A DNA stretch of 64,000 nt, taken from positions 3,907,501-3,971,500 of the forward strand of contig CP051140.1 of the NCBI GenBank assembly GCA_001592805.2, given 5' to 3'. The position numbers and the translations under genes are program-made. This DNA is from Peltaster fructicola (lineage: Eukaryota > Ascomycota > Dothideomycetes). The notes below the pieces were generated by a model. The model did no database searches. It was not told where the DNA came from and saw only the letters and a program-made list of their open reading frames with translations. Shown piece by piece: positions 35,763 to 46,231 of this stretch (position 1 is the stretch's first letter; each line of letters begins with the position of its first letter).

Positions 35763-36059
35763 CTAGTTCGTAGTATCATACAGCAGTCCCGGCTTTTCTT
35801 CGTGAGGAAGGTTTGGCGGTTGTAGCCCTATAGCCGTATGCCGAGTCGCCGTACAGTGGTAGCAATAGGAGTCTATAACGATATCCTCGCTTGGGCGTTG
35901 GGTAACACCACAATAGACGCAAGGAATCGTCGACGTTGACCTCGATGTCCTCAATGTCGCGATAGGACGCTCCATCGATGCATCATCGTGATGTCGAAGA
36001 TATACTGTAAGCTCGATGAACGAGAGGATCTCTTGGTTGGTATTGGTATCCATGCTCAT
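35763..36059 (-). CDS. Possible small CxxC zinc-ribbon protein
   Basis: An intronless frame of 98 aa starting MSMDTNTNQEILSFIELTVY. The middle has PCVYCGV and, 18 residues on, YCYHCTA, giving a CxxC-x17-18-CxxC arrangement that would fit a zinc ribbon, and the end is Pro-rich. It ends before AGC1's upstream region and starts 46 bases from the PRI2 stop on the same strand. Coding potential is suggested by the paired CxxC motifs and the lack of an overlapping gene, not by a recognised family. It may be a lineage-restricted gene or chance. Confidence 0.35.
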   Translation of the reverse strand: MSMDTNTNQEILSFIELTVYLRHHDDASMERPIATLRTSRSTSTIPCVYCGVTQRPSEDIVIDSYCYHCTATRHTAIGLQPPNLPHEEKPGLLYDTTN

Positions 36060-36105
36060 GACAATCGCTAAATAACAGTGTACATCGCAACGAGGGCGTG
36101 CGCAA

Positions 36106-37705
36106 CTACGTCGGCCCGTCTATACCCATGTCGCCGCTCTGCTGCAGCTTGTCCAAATGCTTCAGCATATAGCTGCGCTTGAAGTATGTGTTGGGATGAA
36201 GGATAGTGTCGAGTTCGCTCGCGGGCCAGAGGTTTTGCTCTTTGACCTGTCAAGTCTATCAGTAGTGGTCTGCGATGTTCCTCGATCACTCACTCGCTTG
36301 AGCTCATTCTTGTGAGCAGCCTCGAAGATACGATTGCAGGCAATGTGATATCGCTGGCGGGCGACATCGTCTTTGACGCCTCGCAGAACTTCAGGATTGT
36401 TCATACCCATGTTCTGAAGCAGCGTGATGAGGTTGTCTGGAGAGTATGTTCGGTATGGGCATCCGTGGTTTTGACCAGCAGATGGGAGTGGCTCGGTCAG
36501 TAGCTTCTGACATGAGTAGGGAGTGTAGCCTCTGCCACGCTTGTTCGAGTCGCCTCCAACATCACCATAAGCGTGGCGGATATTGTACAGGTATTCTGAT
36601 TTGAACTTCTCTGCGCAGAGTTAGCATCATCCTGTCACTCAACTTGCAGCTTACCATCTGTGATCAGCTTGAAGCTCTTCCTCCAGAACACAATACATTC
36701 ATTGAGATTGAGTCCTATGCCCTTCAGGAACAGGGTATATTGCAATCTGCTGAAGTGCTTCAGGTGTGAGTTCTTCTTCAGGTCGCGTTGCAGGTTCTGC
36801 ATGCATAGTGGGAAGTGTGAGCTAAGTCCTTCGATGCTGCCTGCCGAGATGCTTGCGAGGTCACCAATCGATGATGCTTCGCTATAGCCTGCATCGGGAG
36901 CGATAAAAGACTGCGATAGATGGTGCAAGATAGGTGCTAATCGGTTCTCCTCATCCATACGTGGCAAGAATCGGGCTGCTTGCTCCAAACCACCCTCCAA
37001 ACTTCGTGTGAACTCGTTGACGATGAGTGTTGTTTGTTCTCGGACGTGCACATATGCCATGCCACGCTTCAGCAGCACTTGTCGTCGCTCAACAAGATCT
37101 GGAACTGTCTCCCAGTCCACCTTGAACCAGCTTTCCTCATCATCTCTCCAGAAGCCAGTCGCCGCCTTGAGATCGTTGAGCATTCCGTGTCTCTCCTCTG
37201 CTGTCAAAATCTGCCAGCTCATTGGTAAAGACTCAATGAATGCGCGTCGCTCTCGAGACTCATCCGTCTGAAGCCGAAGTTTGAAGAGCATTGCTTCAAG
37301 TCTGGTAAAGCGTTGTCGCAGATCTGCGGTGCCAGCGAAGGCAAGTCTGAGTGTCCAGTGTGAGTAGTGGTCCTTCTTTCTTTGCCAGTGAAGTGCTTCG
37401 CTTCTGCTGGCATTGTTGTCTAGTCGTAGCCACTTGTCCAGCACTGGTCTCATGTACTCTTCCGTCTCTTGTGGTGTCTTGTTGCGAAACTGACATGCCT
37501 CAAGTTCGGCCAGAACCTTCAGACGTGCGATCGCCCATTCTTCGAAGTTCTCCAGTGCTATGTCGCCAGTGGGAGGTATGGTGTAGAAGTTCATTCGATG
37601 TTCATATTCTTCTTTGTCGTACTTCTCTGAAGCAAACTGTCTTTTACGAGGGTCGACGGTAGCGCGCCTCTTGGCGTCGATACGCTGCGAAGATACTGCG
37701 AGCAT
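36106..37705 (-). CDS. PRI2: DNA primase large subunit (Fe-S)
   Basis: Pri2 is the regulatory subunit of the pol alpha-primase complex; its C-terminal 4Fe-4S domain helps start RNA primers. Exons 36655-37705, 36294-36610 and 36106-36246 (introns 44 and 47 nt) give 502 aa. The helical N-domain includes RLAFAGTADLRQRFTRLEAM. The four cluster cysteines are visible in order: HFPLCMQNLQ, HGCPYRTY, YHIACNRIFE and the earlier YTPYSCQKLL. Between the first and second is LKHFSRLQYTLFLKGIGLNL, a primase signature. The short third exon carries the conserved ending (ELDTILHPNTYFKRS). All ligands are present, so it should be functional. Confidence 0.95.
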
Positions 37706-40034
37706 TGGACTGGCTGGCAGATTGGTAATGTAGCGTGTAGTGCTGCTCGAGGTGAGCTTGCAATGGTGAGTTCAAGGTGGTGGAGTGCTTTACGCGTGTG
37801 GAGGACGCGTCGTGATGACACAGGCTAAACTGTTTTAGGCGACCGAGCTTCGTCCAAGATTACAACGAGGGCACCACACTCAACGACCTACATCAATATG
37901 CTCGGACCATCTATTCGTTGTCCGCCGTTGTTCGAATACACCATACCGCGCGGCAGCGCAAGAGAAGTGGACTGGACGCAAGCAACAGGTGGCATGGGTG
38001 CAATGCTGTCTATAACAAGCCTGTTATACGCGAGGATGTTTTGACTGATCCTGTCAGCTGTCATCGTTTGTGGTCGTCGATGCCTGCGCCTGGTGAATCT
38101 GATGCTGCGATGAACAACCTGCTGGACATATTGAAGCGCGAACCAAAGGCACTGCTGCTCTGTATCCAGCATAGGAACACTTCTGAACCCTGTCACTGCG
38201 ACGTTCATCTTCGGGACATCACTTTTACTCAGAAAGGCTCACGAACGCCTTACTCCGGCATCCTCGTACGTTCCTAGGTCCGCAACGCAGTGTTACGACT
38301 TTTGACACACGGCTCCGCAAGTGGTTTCCTGGTGTCGGCATACTGGTCTATGAAGCATGCATACTCGCAATTCAGACCTCAGCTGATTTCACGATACGAA
38401 TCGAAGTTGACGTACTTACAAGTGTAAGGAGTCACCTCAAGCGCCAGGTGTCGAGCGATAGTGGAACTCCAAAACTTCTGCGTCGACGTCAATTCTGGGT
38501 TGTGATAGCCCAGGTGGACGACGAGTGGCTTCAGATCTAGCTGGGACGAAGGCCTGTAGATGACCAGTGGCTGTGAACCGGCCTTCCTGCTATCAGTGAG
38601 GGCGGCTTCCCAGGCAGTGCCGCAAAATCATTATATGTTCAATCTCGAACCGTCCCGGCAGGCTGGCCATCGAACCATTGTCCAGCCAATCGAAGCGTTG
38701 TCACAGGTCTTTCGTGCGACATTGACAACTGTGTCATGGGTCGGCCTCGTGGCTGTATCGGCGACAAATCCGAGGTGTTGCCACGGAGTGAGCTGCATTT
38801 CCTTGCAGTCTCTCCCAAGGAGTCTCGCAGTTGTACTGACGAGGCTACATCTTCCAGAATCGCCGGCAAGATTTGAGAGATTAATGACACTAGCTGTGTC
38901 TCGCCGTTGGCCTTTCGAAGTCTCCAAGCAACAATGTCGCTCGTCATTATACCAATCCTGGTAGACCACCTCAGAAAAGTCGTGATTGGAACGATCGATC
39001 GTGCAACAAGGTCCAATCGCCTAGTCACCATGCCGCTATCCTGACTGTTGGATTGGTTGCCCGGAAAGTCACAGAGATGCGGTTCTAGAACGACAGCTTC
39101 GGCAAGCTGCTACTCATACAGCTATGACTACATAACACAAGCCCAGCCGATAACCAATTGTTCGACAACGATCCTGAACGAGCGTTTCTCACGCCAACCA
39201 GTCATACATGTCAGACCCGCAATCATCCAACTGCTCGGATCCTAACGCATGTGCGCTCGGTCTGGAGGCAAGTCTCCTGCTAGGTTGCCATGCTTGTCGA
39301 CCCTTGGGCACAGCCCGTGACTTGCTGGTACGTCTGTTGCGATGGGCTCGTGAGCAAGCTTGCAGGCAGTAGGTGGATCTCGGCTTCTGGCTGCTGTGCA
39401 CAACTCATGCCTGGATCGGTTGTCAGACACATCTCATGCTATCCGCAATCTAGAACGTGTACCTGACGATGTGGTGCCCACACTCTTCCCAGATGATCAT
39501 ATTGACGAAGCACATGATAGCTGATCCGACTGCTATCGTTCGCACGTATGTGGACCAACCTTCTTTTTCTTTAAGCTCTTACTCTATGGTGTGATGAGGA
39601 CGAGATGAGCTATACACAAGATTCTGGACCTACAGGCGATGCGCGATTCTTTGTAGGCTTCGTCTATCGCCACTGCTCTCCTCGTTTACCGTCCACACCT
39701 CTACTCAGGCTTCGTCTCAAGCCGGTGGAGGCATGTCAGGATGGTGTGACAAAGCTGTTGCATATACTAGCACAGGCAACGGAGCCACCTCCAATTGCCT
39801 AAAACGGTCTAGCTCAGGGTGAGCTGCATTGAAAGTCGTGTGTACGACATAAGTTCACCAATAGTCCGACACTGTGCAATACACTTCACTTGGCGTCTGC
39901 TACTTCAAGCACGCAGCATCCGCCATATCTTTGCTTCTATGTCTCATTTCACTGCGACTCTGCAGAGACAGCGTTACATCGACGAGGCTCATTTCGAACA
40001 CTGTATGCAGATCATTTGGACCGACTGCAACACA
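37706..40034. other. Gene-poor stretch, nothing firmly identified
   Basis: About 2.3 kb between the PRI2 start and the Zn2Cys6 factor's stop. The longest frame is 38639-39031 minus (130 aa, with VSLISQILPAILEDVASSVQ), overlapped by another open frame, and neither has a domain or convincing splice sites. I see no transposase or repeat ends. It probably consists of the PRI2 promoter and relic or regulatory DNA. Confidence 0.4.
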
Positions 40035-42202
40035 TCATGGCACAAGGCCTGTCTCTTCATCAATCACATGCGAAGTCGTGAAGAGCTGATCGTAGCTATG
40101 ATCTCTTAGCTGGACCGCAATTTCGCGCAACTTCGAGCTCTTCTGCGACAGTAACCGTGCGGTATTCAAGCTCGCTCTTTGATTCATATGGCACACCTTC
40201 GAGAACTTGTCGTGTAGCGAGCGGATGTGCTCGCGTTGGACAAGCCCGCCCTCAAAGCCGACAAGGACGAGACTTTGCATAAGATCACGAAGTCCTTGGA
40301 AGGATATTGCAAGGTCTGCAAACACTCGGAGAAGACCCTGGAACTGTTGGATCCGTTCAGATACATGTCGTATCTGTGTCAGCGCGACTGCAGCAACAAA
40401 GACTGGTCCATGTAAAGCAAGAGTTGGCGCAGCCAATGGATGCAGCTTCTGGTAGGAGAATATCAGATGCTGCAGCTGCAGAGCTGATGCCACGAAGATC
40501 GATCCTGCAGTGCCATGGAATCCTGGGATAGGTTGACGGTGGTGCGTCAGCGGCTGGAAGAGGCTCAAGATCCACAAATGGGACCACATCCTACCGTCGT
40601 CAGCATCATTCGAATGACAAAAATGACTCACTGTCCGATGAAGAGGGACTCCGACAACTCAGGATGCAGTCTCTGAGGGCGCTGCACCTTGGCAGCACAG
40701 TCTAACGCTCGTCTGTACAAAGAACCGATCGCCGCAGCTCGTGCATCATCTGATGTTGTCCCAGATACCTGCATCATGACGGACTCCCTCATGAATGGCA
40801 GGTTGGAGCATATTGCGGCGAATATATACCTTTGACAGGCAATCTTCTCAACGTCAGCTTTTGTAGAGACTCTCACGTTCGACCTCGCTCCGAGTTCCAG
40901 ATATGGTACAGGCAGATACGGCATCCATAACGGGGCCTTTTTTGACCACCGATGAGTTCGAAAGCTGGACAGTCAGTCACGTCGCTTCTCGAGACTCGAC
41001 TTACATAGCACTCGCAAAGACCGCCCATACTGCGTGCGATAGAGCCACAGTATCATCAGCGTTCAATACAGCAGTCGACGTGCAGATCGTGCTGCAGTAT
41101 CTGACAGCAGTATCTAGGAATGGTGCCGCACACTCATATCCATCACTGAACACAAGTGCTGTGTAGTGGACATTCAAAGCAGCTATGTTAGTACTACAGG
41201 GCTGGTCTCGCTCAAGAAGCACTTCTGTCTCCTTGCGGAAGGCAGATAACACCGCTGCCGCCTCGTCGTCGAATCTGGCCAGTTTGAGCTAGACCTATCA
41301 GCAGAATCCTTGACGACGCTCAAACTTACACAAGAGTAATGTAACACAGCTGCGATCAACGGCTTCGAGCAGAATCTGCCCCCACCGGATGCAAAATCGC
41401 CTAGAAAGAGCTCAGCATCCATGAACCCAAACAGAACATGATCTGTGCGAAGGAAAGCATTCAGTGCCCTTTCAGCTAGGCTTGTGCTAATCGGAATACC
41501 TGTCCAGAACTCGAGGCAGGATTTCGGGATCTCGAGATTCCATGAGGCGATGTGGATTGCTGACCCAGATGTTACAGCTAGCCGCAGATGTTCGACTCTC
41601 CCTGCCTGCCATGCCATCAAGTCAATGTTGCTGGTACCGGCGATCGCAGGTTGAATCACATCTATTCTCAACGGTGGGTACCAACGTGGATAGCAAAGAT
41701 ACAGTTGGAATTGTAGACTGGATTTGGTATCAGGGAAGCTTGCCTTCATAGAATCCAGCATTGATAGCTGGCGAGATAAATTTTCAGATTGCAACTGGAT
41801 CTTGTTGCCAACCTCGATCAACGACGCCATTGGATTGGGTGACTGAAGGACGTCCGCGATCAGGCGTGAAGCACCATGTGGAGGCAGACCTTGGAGAGCA
41901 GTCAAGGTCTGTGCTACACTGTCCAGTCTGTCCTCGAGGGCATCGATCTTGCGCTTCAGAGCCTGGGTCCGGGTCTCCTCCGTCGTCTGGGTGTCGTAGC
42001 TACATGCTGTGTCGTTCCTCTGCTGACATCGGCTACACTGTGGACGCAAGCCATCGCACTGAAACGATCAGCATTAGGCTCAGGGTGCACAAGACCTTAC
42101 ACCAATCCTTCGGTTCCGACAAGGCTTGCACGCTGCCGTGACCTTGATCTGACGCTTAGGCCCTGGATTGCTGTTGGGTAGCTTGAACACATGAGTCGCC
42201 AT
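40035..42202 (-). CDS. Zn2Cys6 fungal-type transcription factor
   Basis: Five exons (42101-42202, 41330-42058, 41005-41288, 40632-40964, 40035-40590) give 667 aa, all introns GT-AG. The binuclear zinc cluster is split by the first intron: CKPCRNRRIG joins CDGLRPQCSRCQQRNDTAC, spacing C2C6C6C2C7C. A linker and a coiled coil follow (ALKRKIDALEDRLDSVAQTL), as in dimeric cluster factors. The remainder resembles the fungal-specific transcription factor domain (EFWTGIPISTSLAERALNAF, DEAAAVLSAFRKETEVLLER). The usual Lys after the second Arg is Gly here (RRIGCD rather than RRIKCD), which is uncommon because the Lys contacts DNA. Target genes cannot be inferred. No biosynthetic cluster surrounds it. 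Confidence 0.88.
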
Positions 42203-43564
42203 CTCGAAGGACGTCAGGACTAACACGGAGAGAATCTCAACGACCTATATCGAAATCATCACTTTGCGAATGCAGTACACAAGTCCGCTATTTCATCATG
42301 TTGGGTAGCACAAGCTGAACGCATGACGCGTGCGATCCCGTATAACCCGTGCCCAGACTCAATCGATGCAATAAAGATGTATCTGGACAATGCGGCTTGC
42401 AGGGGTAGACTACACGTGTCTGCATTAGAAAACAGCGAAAGCGAGCCGGCGGCTACTGGTTGAATGGAGGCCGGTACCTTCGATCACGGCCTTGGAGTGT
42501 TGCGTACTCTGTAGCTCATCCTTGCGGATGACCTTTTCACAATCGAACCCAGTGTGATTCTATCGTGTGCATCTTTCCGAAGACACACCAAGTTATTTCG
42601 TTGTGACGTGAGTGCACTGGTGCGCCTACAACTGTGTGGAAAGTATATTGCCAGCAACGAGCAACGAGTCACTGTGAGACTTCACCATTTGCGGGTAGTT
42701 CTGATGGCCAACTCCGCTCATATTGATTAGTTCTTGAGGCACTGTGACCGCGTAGGGACTGCGTGCAGGTATCATTTCGCCAATCTGCGTTGCTGTCTCA
42801 GAAGCACTCTGAAAGCCCTCCTCGGCAATGAATGCCATGTTGTCATCAGAACTACTCACTGCTTCGGCGGCTGGACGCTGCAGCTCGCCGATGTTCAAGG
42901 CTTCTTTGCGCTCGGTACAACATGATTTGTCGTTGCAGCTGGTTGATCTTGTCATCGGAGCGATCGAATTGTAAGCTCAGACCCTGCGTTCAAATGTGTG
43001 ATCGGAGAGCTTGCTCGTCGAAGTTATTGCCTCGTCCATCACATACATCGTACTCGTTGGGACCATGCGGCGGAAAGCTGCGCTCGCAGGCCATTGTCCA
43101 GCACGTGCTGAGCGTGGGAGACTGGCTATGCGACACGCATTCATGAATGTATACTCTGGAGTGCTGAGCTTTGCCTTGTGCGAGCGGCTGGTAGTTGGCG
43201 AGGCTGCTTCCGTCAGCATCATGGTGGTTCCACGAGCATTGTGACGAGGAGCAGATATGACCAGCAAGGTGAGTGATATGCTTCGAAAGACTCGTGGCAT
43301 AGCAGCGACTGCACATCCATATCCCTTCGTGTATAGCTGCCCTGTGATTATGTAAGCCCGGCTCTACCCTCCCCATACAACGCCGCGATCTAGAAGCCGT
43401 TTTGTGCGGCGTCAAAGTAACCAAAGAAGTCAGCGCGACGAACGAAGATCACTCGTACGGTCATACCTCCTTCGACTCTCCTCTTACCACTCGTCCCAGC
43501 TCAACCGTGCTGGTCGCATGCCCGAACAGCGTCTCTGCGCGCAGATTTGACGTTGTTTGATGCT
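42203..43564. other. Intergenic stretch with unresolved minus-strand frames
   Basis: About 1.36 kb. Two long minus frames (42977-43300 and 42626-42955) and a third short coil-like frame lie between. The rest, including the upstream region of the Zn2Cys6 factor, shows no feature. Confidence 0.4.
42626..43300 (-). CDS. Possible unrecognised spliced gene
   Basis: The frame at 43300 begins with a hydrophobic stretch (MPRVFRSISLTLLVISA) and runs 107 codons. A second frame ending at 42626 contains DNMAFIAEEGFQSASETATQ. Splice-like signals lie between them, but I found no pair that joins the two in phase. A third frame in the gap gives a helical segment (DKINQLQRQIMLYRAQRSLE) ending at a gtgagt donor. 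This could be a lineage-specific gene or chance; no family recognised. Confidence 0.2.
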
Positions 43565-45341
43565 ATGGGTCTGCCGTAAGTATTCCTCCTGGCGTAATCC
43601 TTCAGGCGCAAGTCGCGTCGTGAAATCACGAGCTGTGGCTGACAAGAAGCTTGTACAGAATATGGCGCGAACCAGGAACGAAGAGTCAGGCGAAAGAGCA
43701 AGAGAAAGCGGCACCGCCAGAGCCCAGCCATAGGGTCAGGTCCGGTCGCATACAAGGCCACACGAGAAGAAACATAAACCCAGCTCGCATGCGAGAGTAT
43801 TTAAGGACGCCCTTGAACTTTAACAATGCAGAGCTGGCGCGCAGGGCGCTAGATATGCCTGACTACAATGACTGGACAGCGCCTCGACAACGAAGCCTAT
43901 ATCCACCGACGCTCGACGTGCACCACCCACAAGGCAATGCTCGCAACGACAGACCGGCGTCGAGACGCACAGCAGAAGACCACGCTGGTGTACCTCCAAT
44001 CTCCACGTTGCTCGACACGGCCGACAGACGAGCACCACCACCTGTCCCTGAGTCGCGTAACTACTTCGAAGCTGAGAGGACCTCTGGGAGCTCAACAACT
44101 GAACCTCGTAGACCAAGACTTGAGCGTGGAGCAGTAGGCGATCGACTGAGGCTGATCGAAGAGACGAGTCGCGTAGTGTCAACACTGGCCAGACATAACT
44201 CTTCTACCGAAGCAAGTGCCAATGCGACAACCACCGGAGATGTGTCATCTACAGAGCCGCTCGTACAAGCAACTCTTCACAGCAGTCGGCACGCAAGGAA
44301 CCCGATGACTCATGTGCGAAGCGGCCACAACAGCGATATCCTTGCCGCGAGTACGCGCCTCGATGGCCTGGGAGATCGCAATCGCAGCCCAACACCACCA
44401 GAAGAGTGGGAGGTGATGCGCAGCACGATTCAACCGGACGCTACATTACCCAGCGCAGAAAGCAGCTTCACGAGCGCCGCAGCAAGTCAGTCGTTCACAG
44501 CTAGCAGTGCGAGCACAATGGTTACAGATCTGGCAGACGGTTCATCTAGAGGACAGCGCAGTCCAGATTCCGCAGATGGCTCTGCGTCTCTCGTTCGACC
44601 CTCACAGACATCTGTGCGGATGACGACTCGATCGAGGCCACGGAGTCTCTAGCTCGCGACATGTACTACCGTGAGATGGAGTCACCAGAAGGACGAAGGC
44701 GCATTGCAGATCAAGAGGCTTTCCGAGCACAAGAAGGCAATCGCTTTGCAATGCCTGATGAGGCACCGAATGTCGATATCGGCTTCCGCTTGATCGAGGC
44801 TGCACTCGAAAGAGTCGAGGAACGACATCGCTCGTTGAGATTGCGTGGTCAACCACGAACGACAGCTGACTACGGCGCAGACCTCACGCGCCTGTCTGAC
44901 ATCATCACGGACGACCGAGCACGACAGATGGCAACGCGACGTTCGCATGGATCACAAGAGCCGGAGACCTCGAACGAGGCACCAGAGGCACATCCTGTAA
45001 GCCCTCCCAACCCTCGAACGCAGATGGAACAGGAGCTTGCAGCGACGGAAGCAAGCCTCCTGGCCGACATCGAACAAGGTGACCAGGACCTGGATGCAGT
45101 GCGGCGGATTGTCGAGCAGCTTGCAAGTCGACAGGACGTGCCTGATGAATGGTGGACTAGCATGGGTCTGAACTTCTCGAGGACTCAGCCAAGTCAAGAT
45201 CGCGACAATCTGGTACGCGTCGCTGGAGAGCCTGGGTTGACTACCACGGGTGTGCGTGCCGGCGTCGAGCACAACCGGCGAGTCATTGAGCATAGGAGGC
45301 AAGCGAGAGAGGAGACCATTGAGAGGATTTCAAGGTTGTAA
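43565..45341 (+). CDS. Unrecognised Ser/Arg-rich protein (MGLPIWREP start)
   Basis: Exon 43565-43575 (MGLP) joins 43659-45341 across an 83-nt intron with donor gtaagt and acceptor tacag, giving the natural N-terminus MGLPIWREPGTKSQAKEQEK. About 564 aa. Most is low complexity, rich in Ser, Arg, Thr and Pro. Ordered-looking segments are LNFNNAELARRALDMPDYND near the N-terminus, PTPPEEWEVMRSTIQPDA in the middle, NVDIGFRLIEAALERVEERH, and the C-terminal RQDVPDEWWTSMGLNFSRTQ followed by a basic helix. A frame change is needed between SLVRPSQ and TDICADDDSIEATESLARD at about 44592-44606; coding length is one base short of a multiple of three. No domain recognised. A conserved Dothideomycete protein is my guess. 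Confidence 0.65.
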
Positions 45342-46231
45342 TGACAGTTTCACGAGGCAAATGTAAGAGTACATTTTGTGTAACGCTTAAGCTTGAGAAG
45401 GCAACGTACGCTGCGATTAACCAAGCGCCTATCGAGTTATCGTTGTTCTTCAGTGGCTCAGGGAACACCACATCCCCAAATTTACTGACAAGGGTCTACA
45501 GCAACAATCTTAGTTGACGATATCGGGAGCTTCGAAGGTGGCAAGCATACTGAGGCTTGAACGTGGTTACTTCCTCATTGTGGTGCTGAGAAGCTGCTGA
45601 GAAGCTGCTTCGACGACGACTGTCCCTCCATCAAGAATGTTGTGTGATCATATAGACCAACATGCGGACATGAGAGTAAGGACAAGGACCAAGACTGCGA
45701 GTGTCACGTGATATTCTGCCCGACCCCAGAGTGGAGCTTCTCAACCTTGACCTCCTCTTCGCCAAGTATCATTCCGTGCTATCAATGCACGGATCCTGCA
45801 GTCCCGAACGACCTCACAAAACATCCCGAGGTGATCTCCCCAACCTACCAGTGTACCAGACTTTACCTCCTCAATCCTGCACAAATTTTGTGCTGTAAAG
45901 TATCCTCTGCTACTGACGTCTGCATCCAGTGTGCCAAGTGTGGTTTCACAGCGCCGAGCTGGCACACTGCGCGGCTGGTCGATGCCATAGACGCGCCTAA
46001 GACCAGTAGTGCCGACTCCTCACGATCGTGCTGATGCCAACTAGTGCAGTGTGTGCTCCATAACCATCTAACCAAAGCGGCTTGCACGGCTCTCCTGACT
46101 AAATAAGTCAACAGTAAGTAACAGTCCGGTTCGCGTGGTTGGAACTCTCCTTGCCTGTTCCTGTCACCTAGTCTTGCATTCATTTTTATCCCTTACATGT
46201 CGAGCTCGTGCACACAGCTGCTATCGTCGTG
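45342..46231. other. Intergenic stretch upstream of the acyltransferase
   Basis: About 890 bases. A plus frame at 45708-46034 has several cysteines (CIQCAKCGFTAPSWH), but with no start context or domain I do not call it. At 45590-45611 an 11-bp unit (TGAGAAGCTGC) occurs twice in tandem. Otherwise nothing is visible. Confidence 0.4.

Noticed and set aside
38560-39031. Overlapping 130-aa frames on both strands as a gene
   Set aside because: Neither strand shows a domain or consistent splice sites, and both are equally open, as chance can give.
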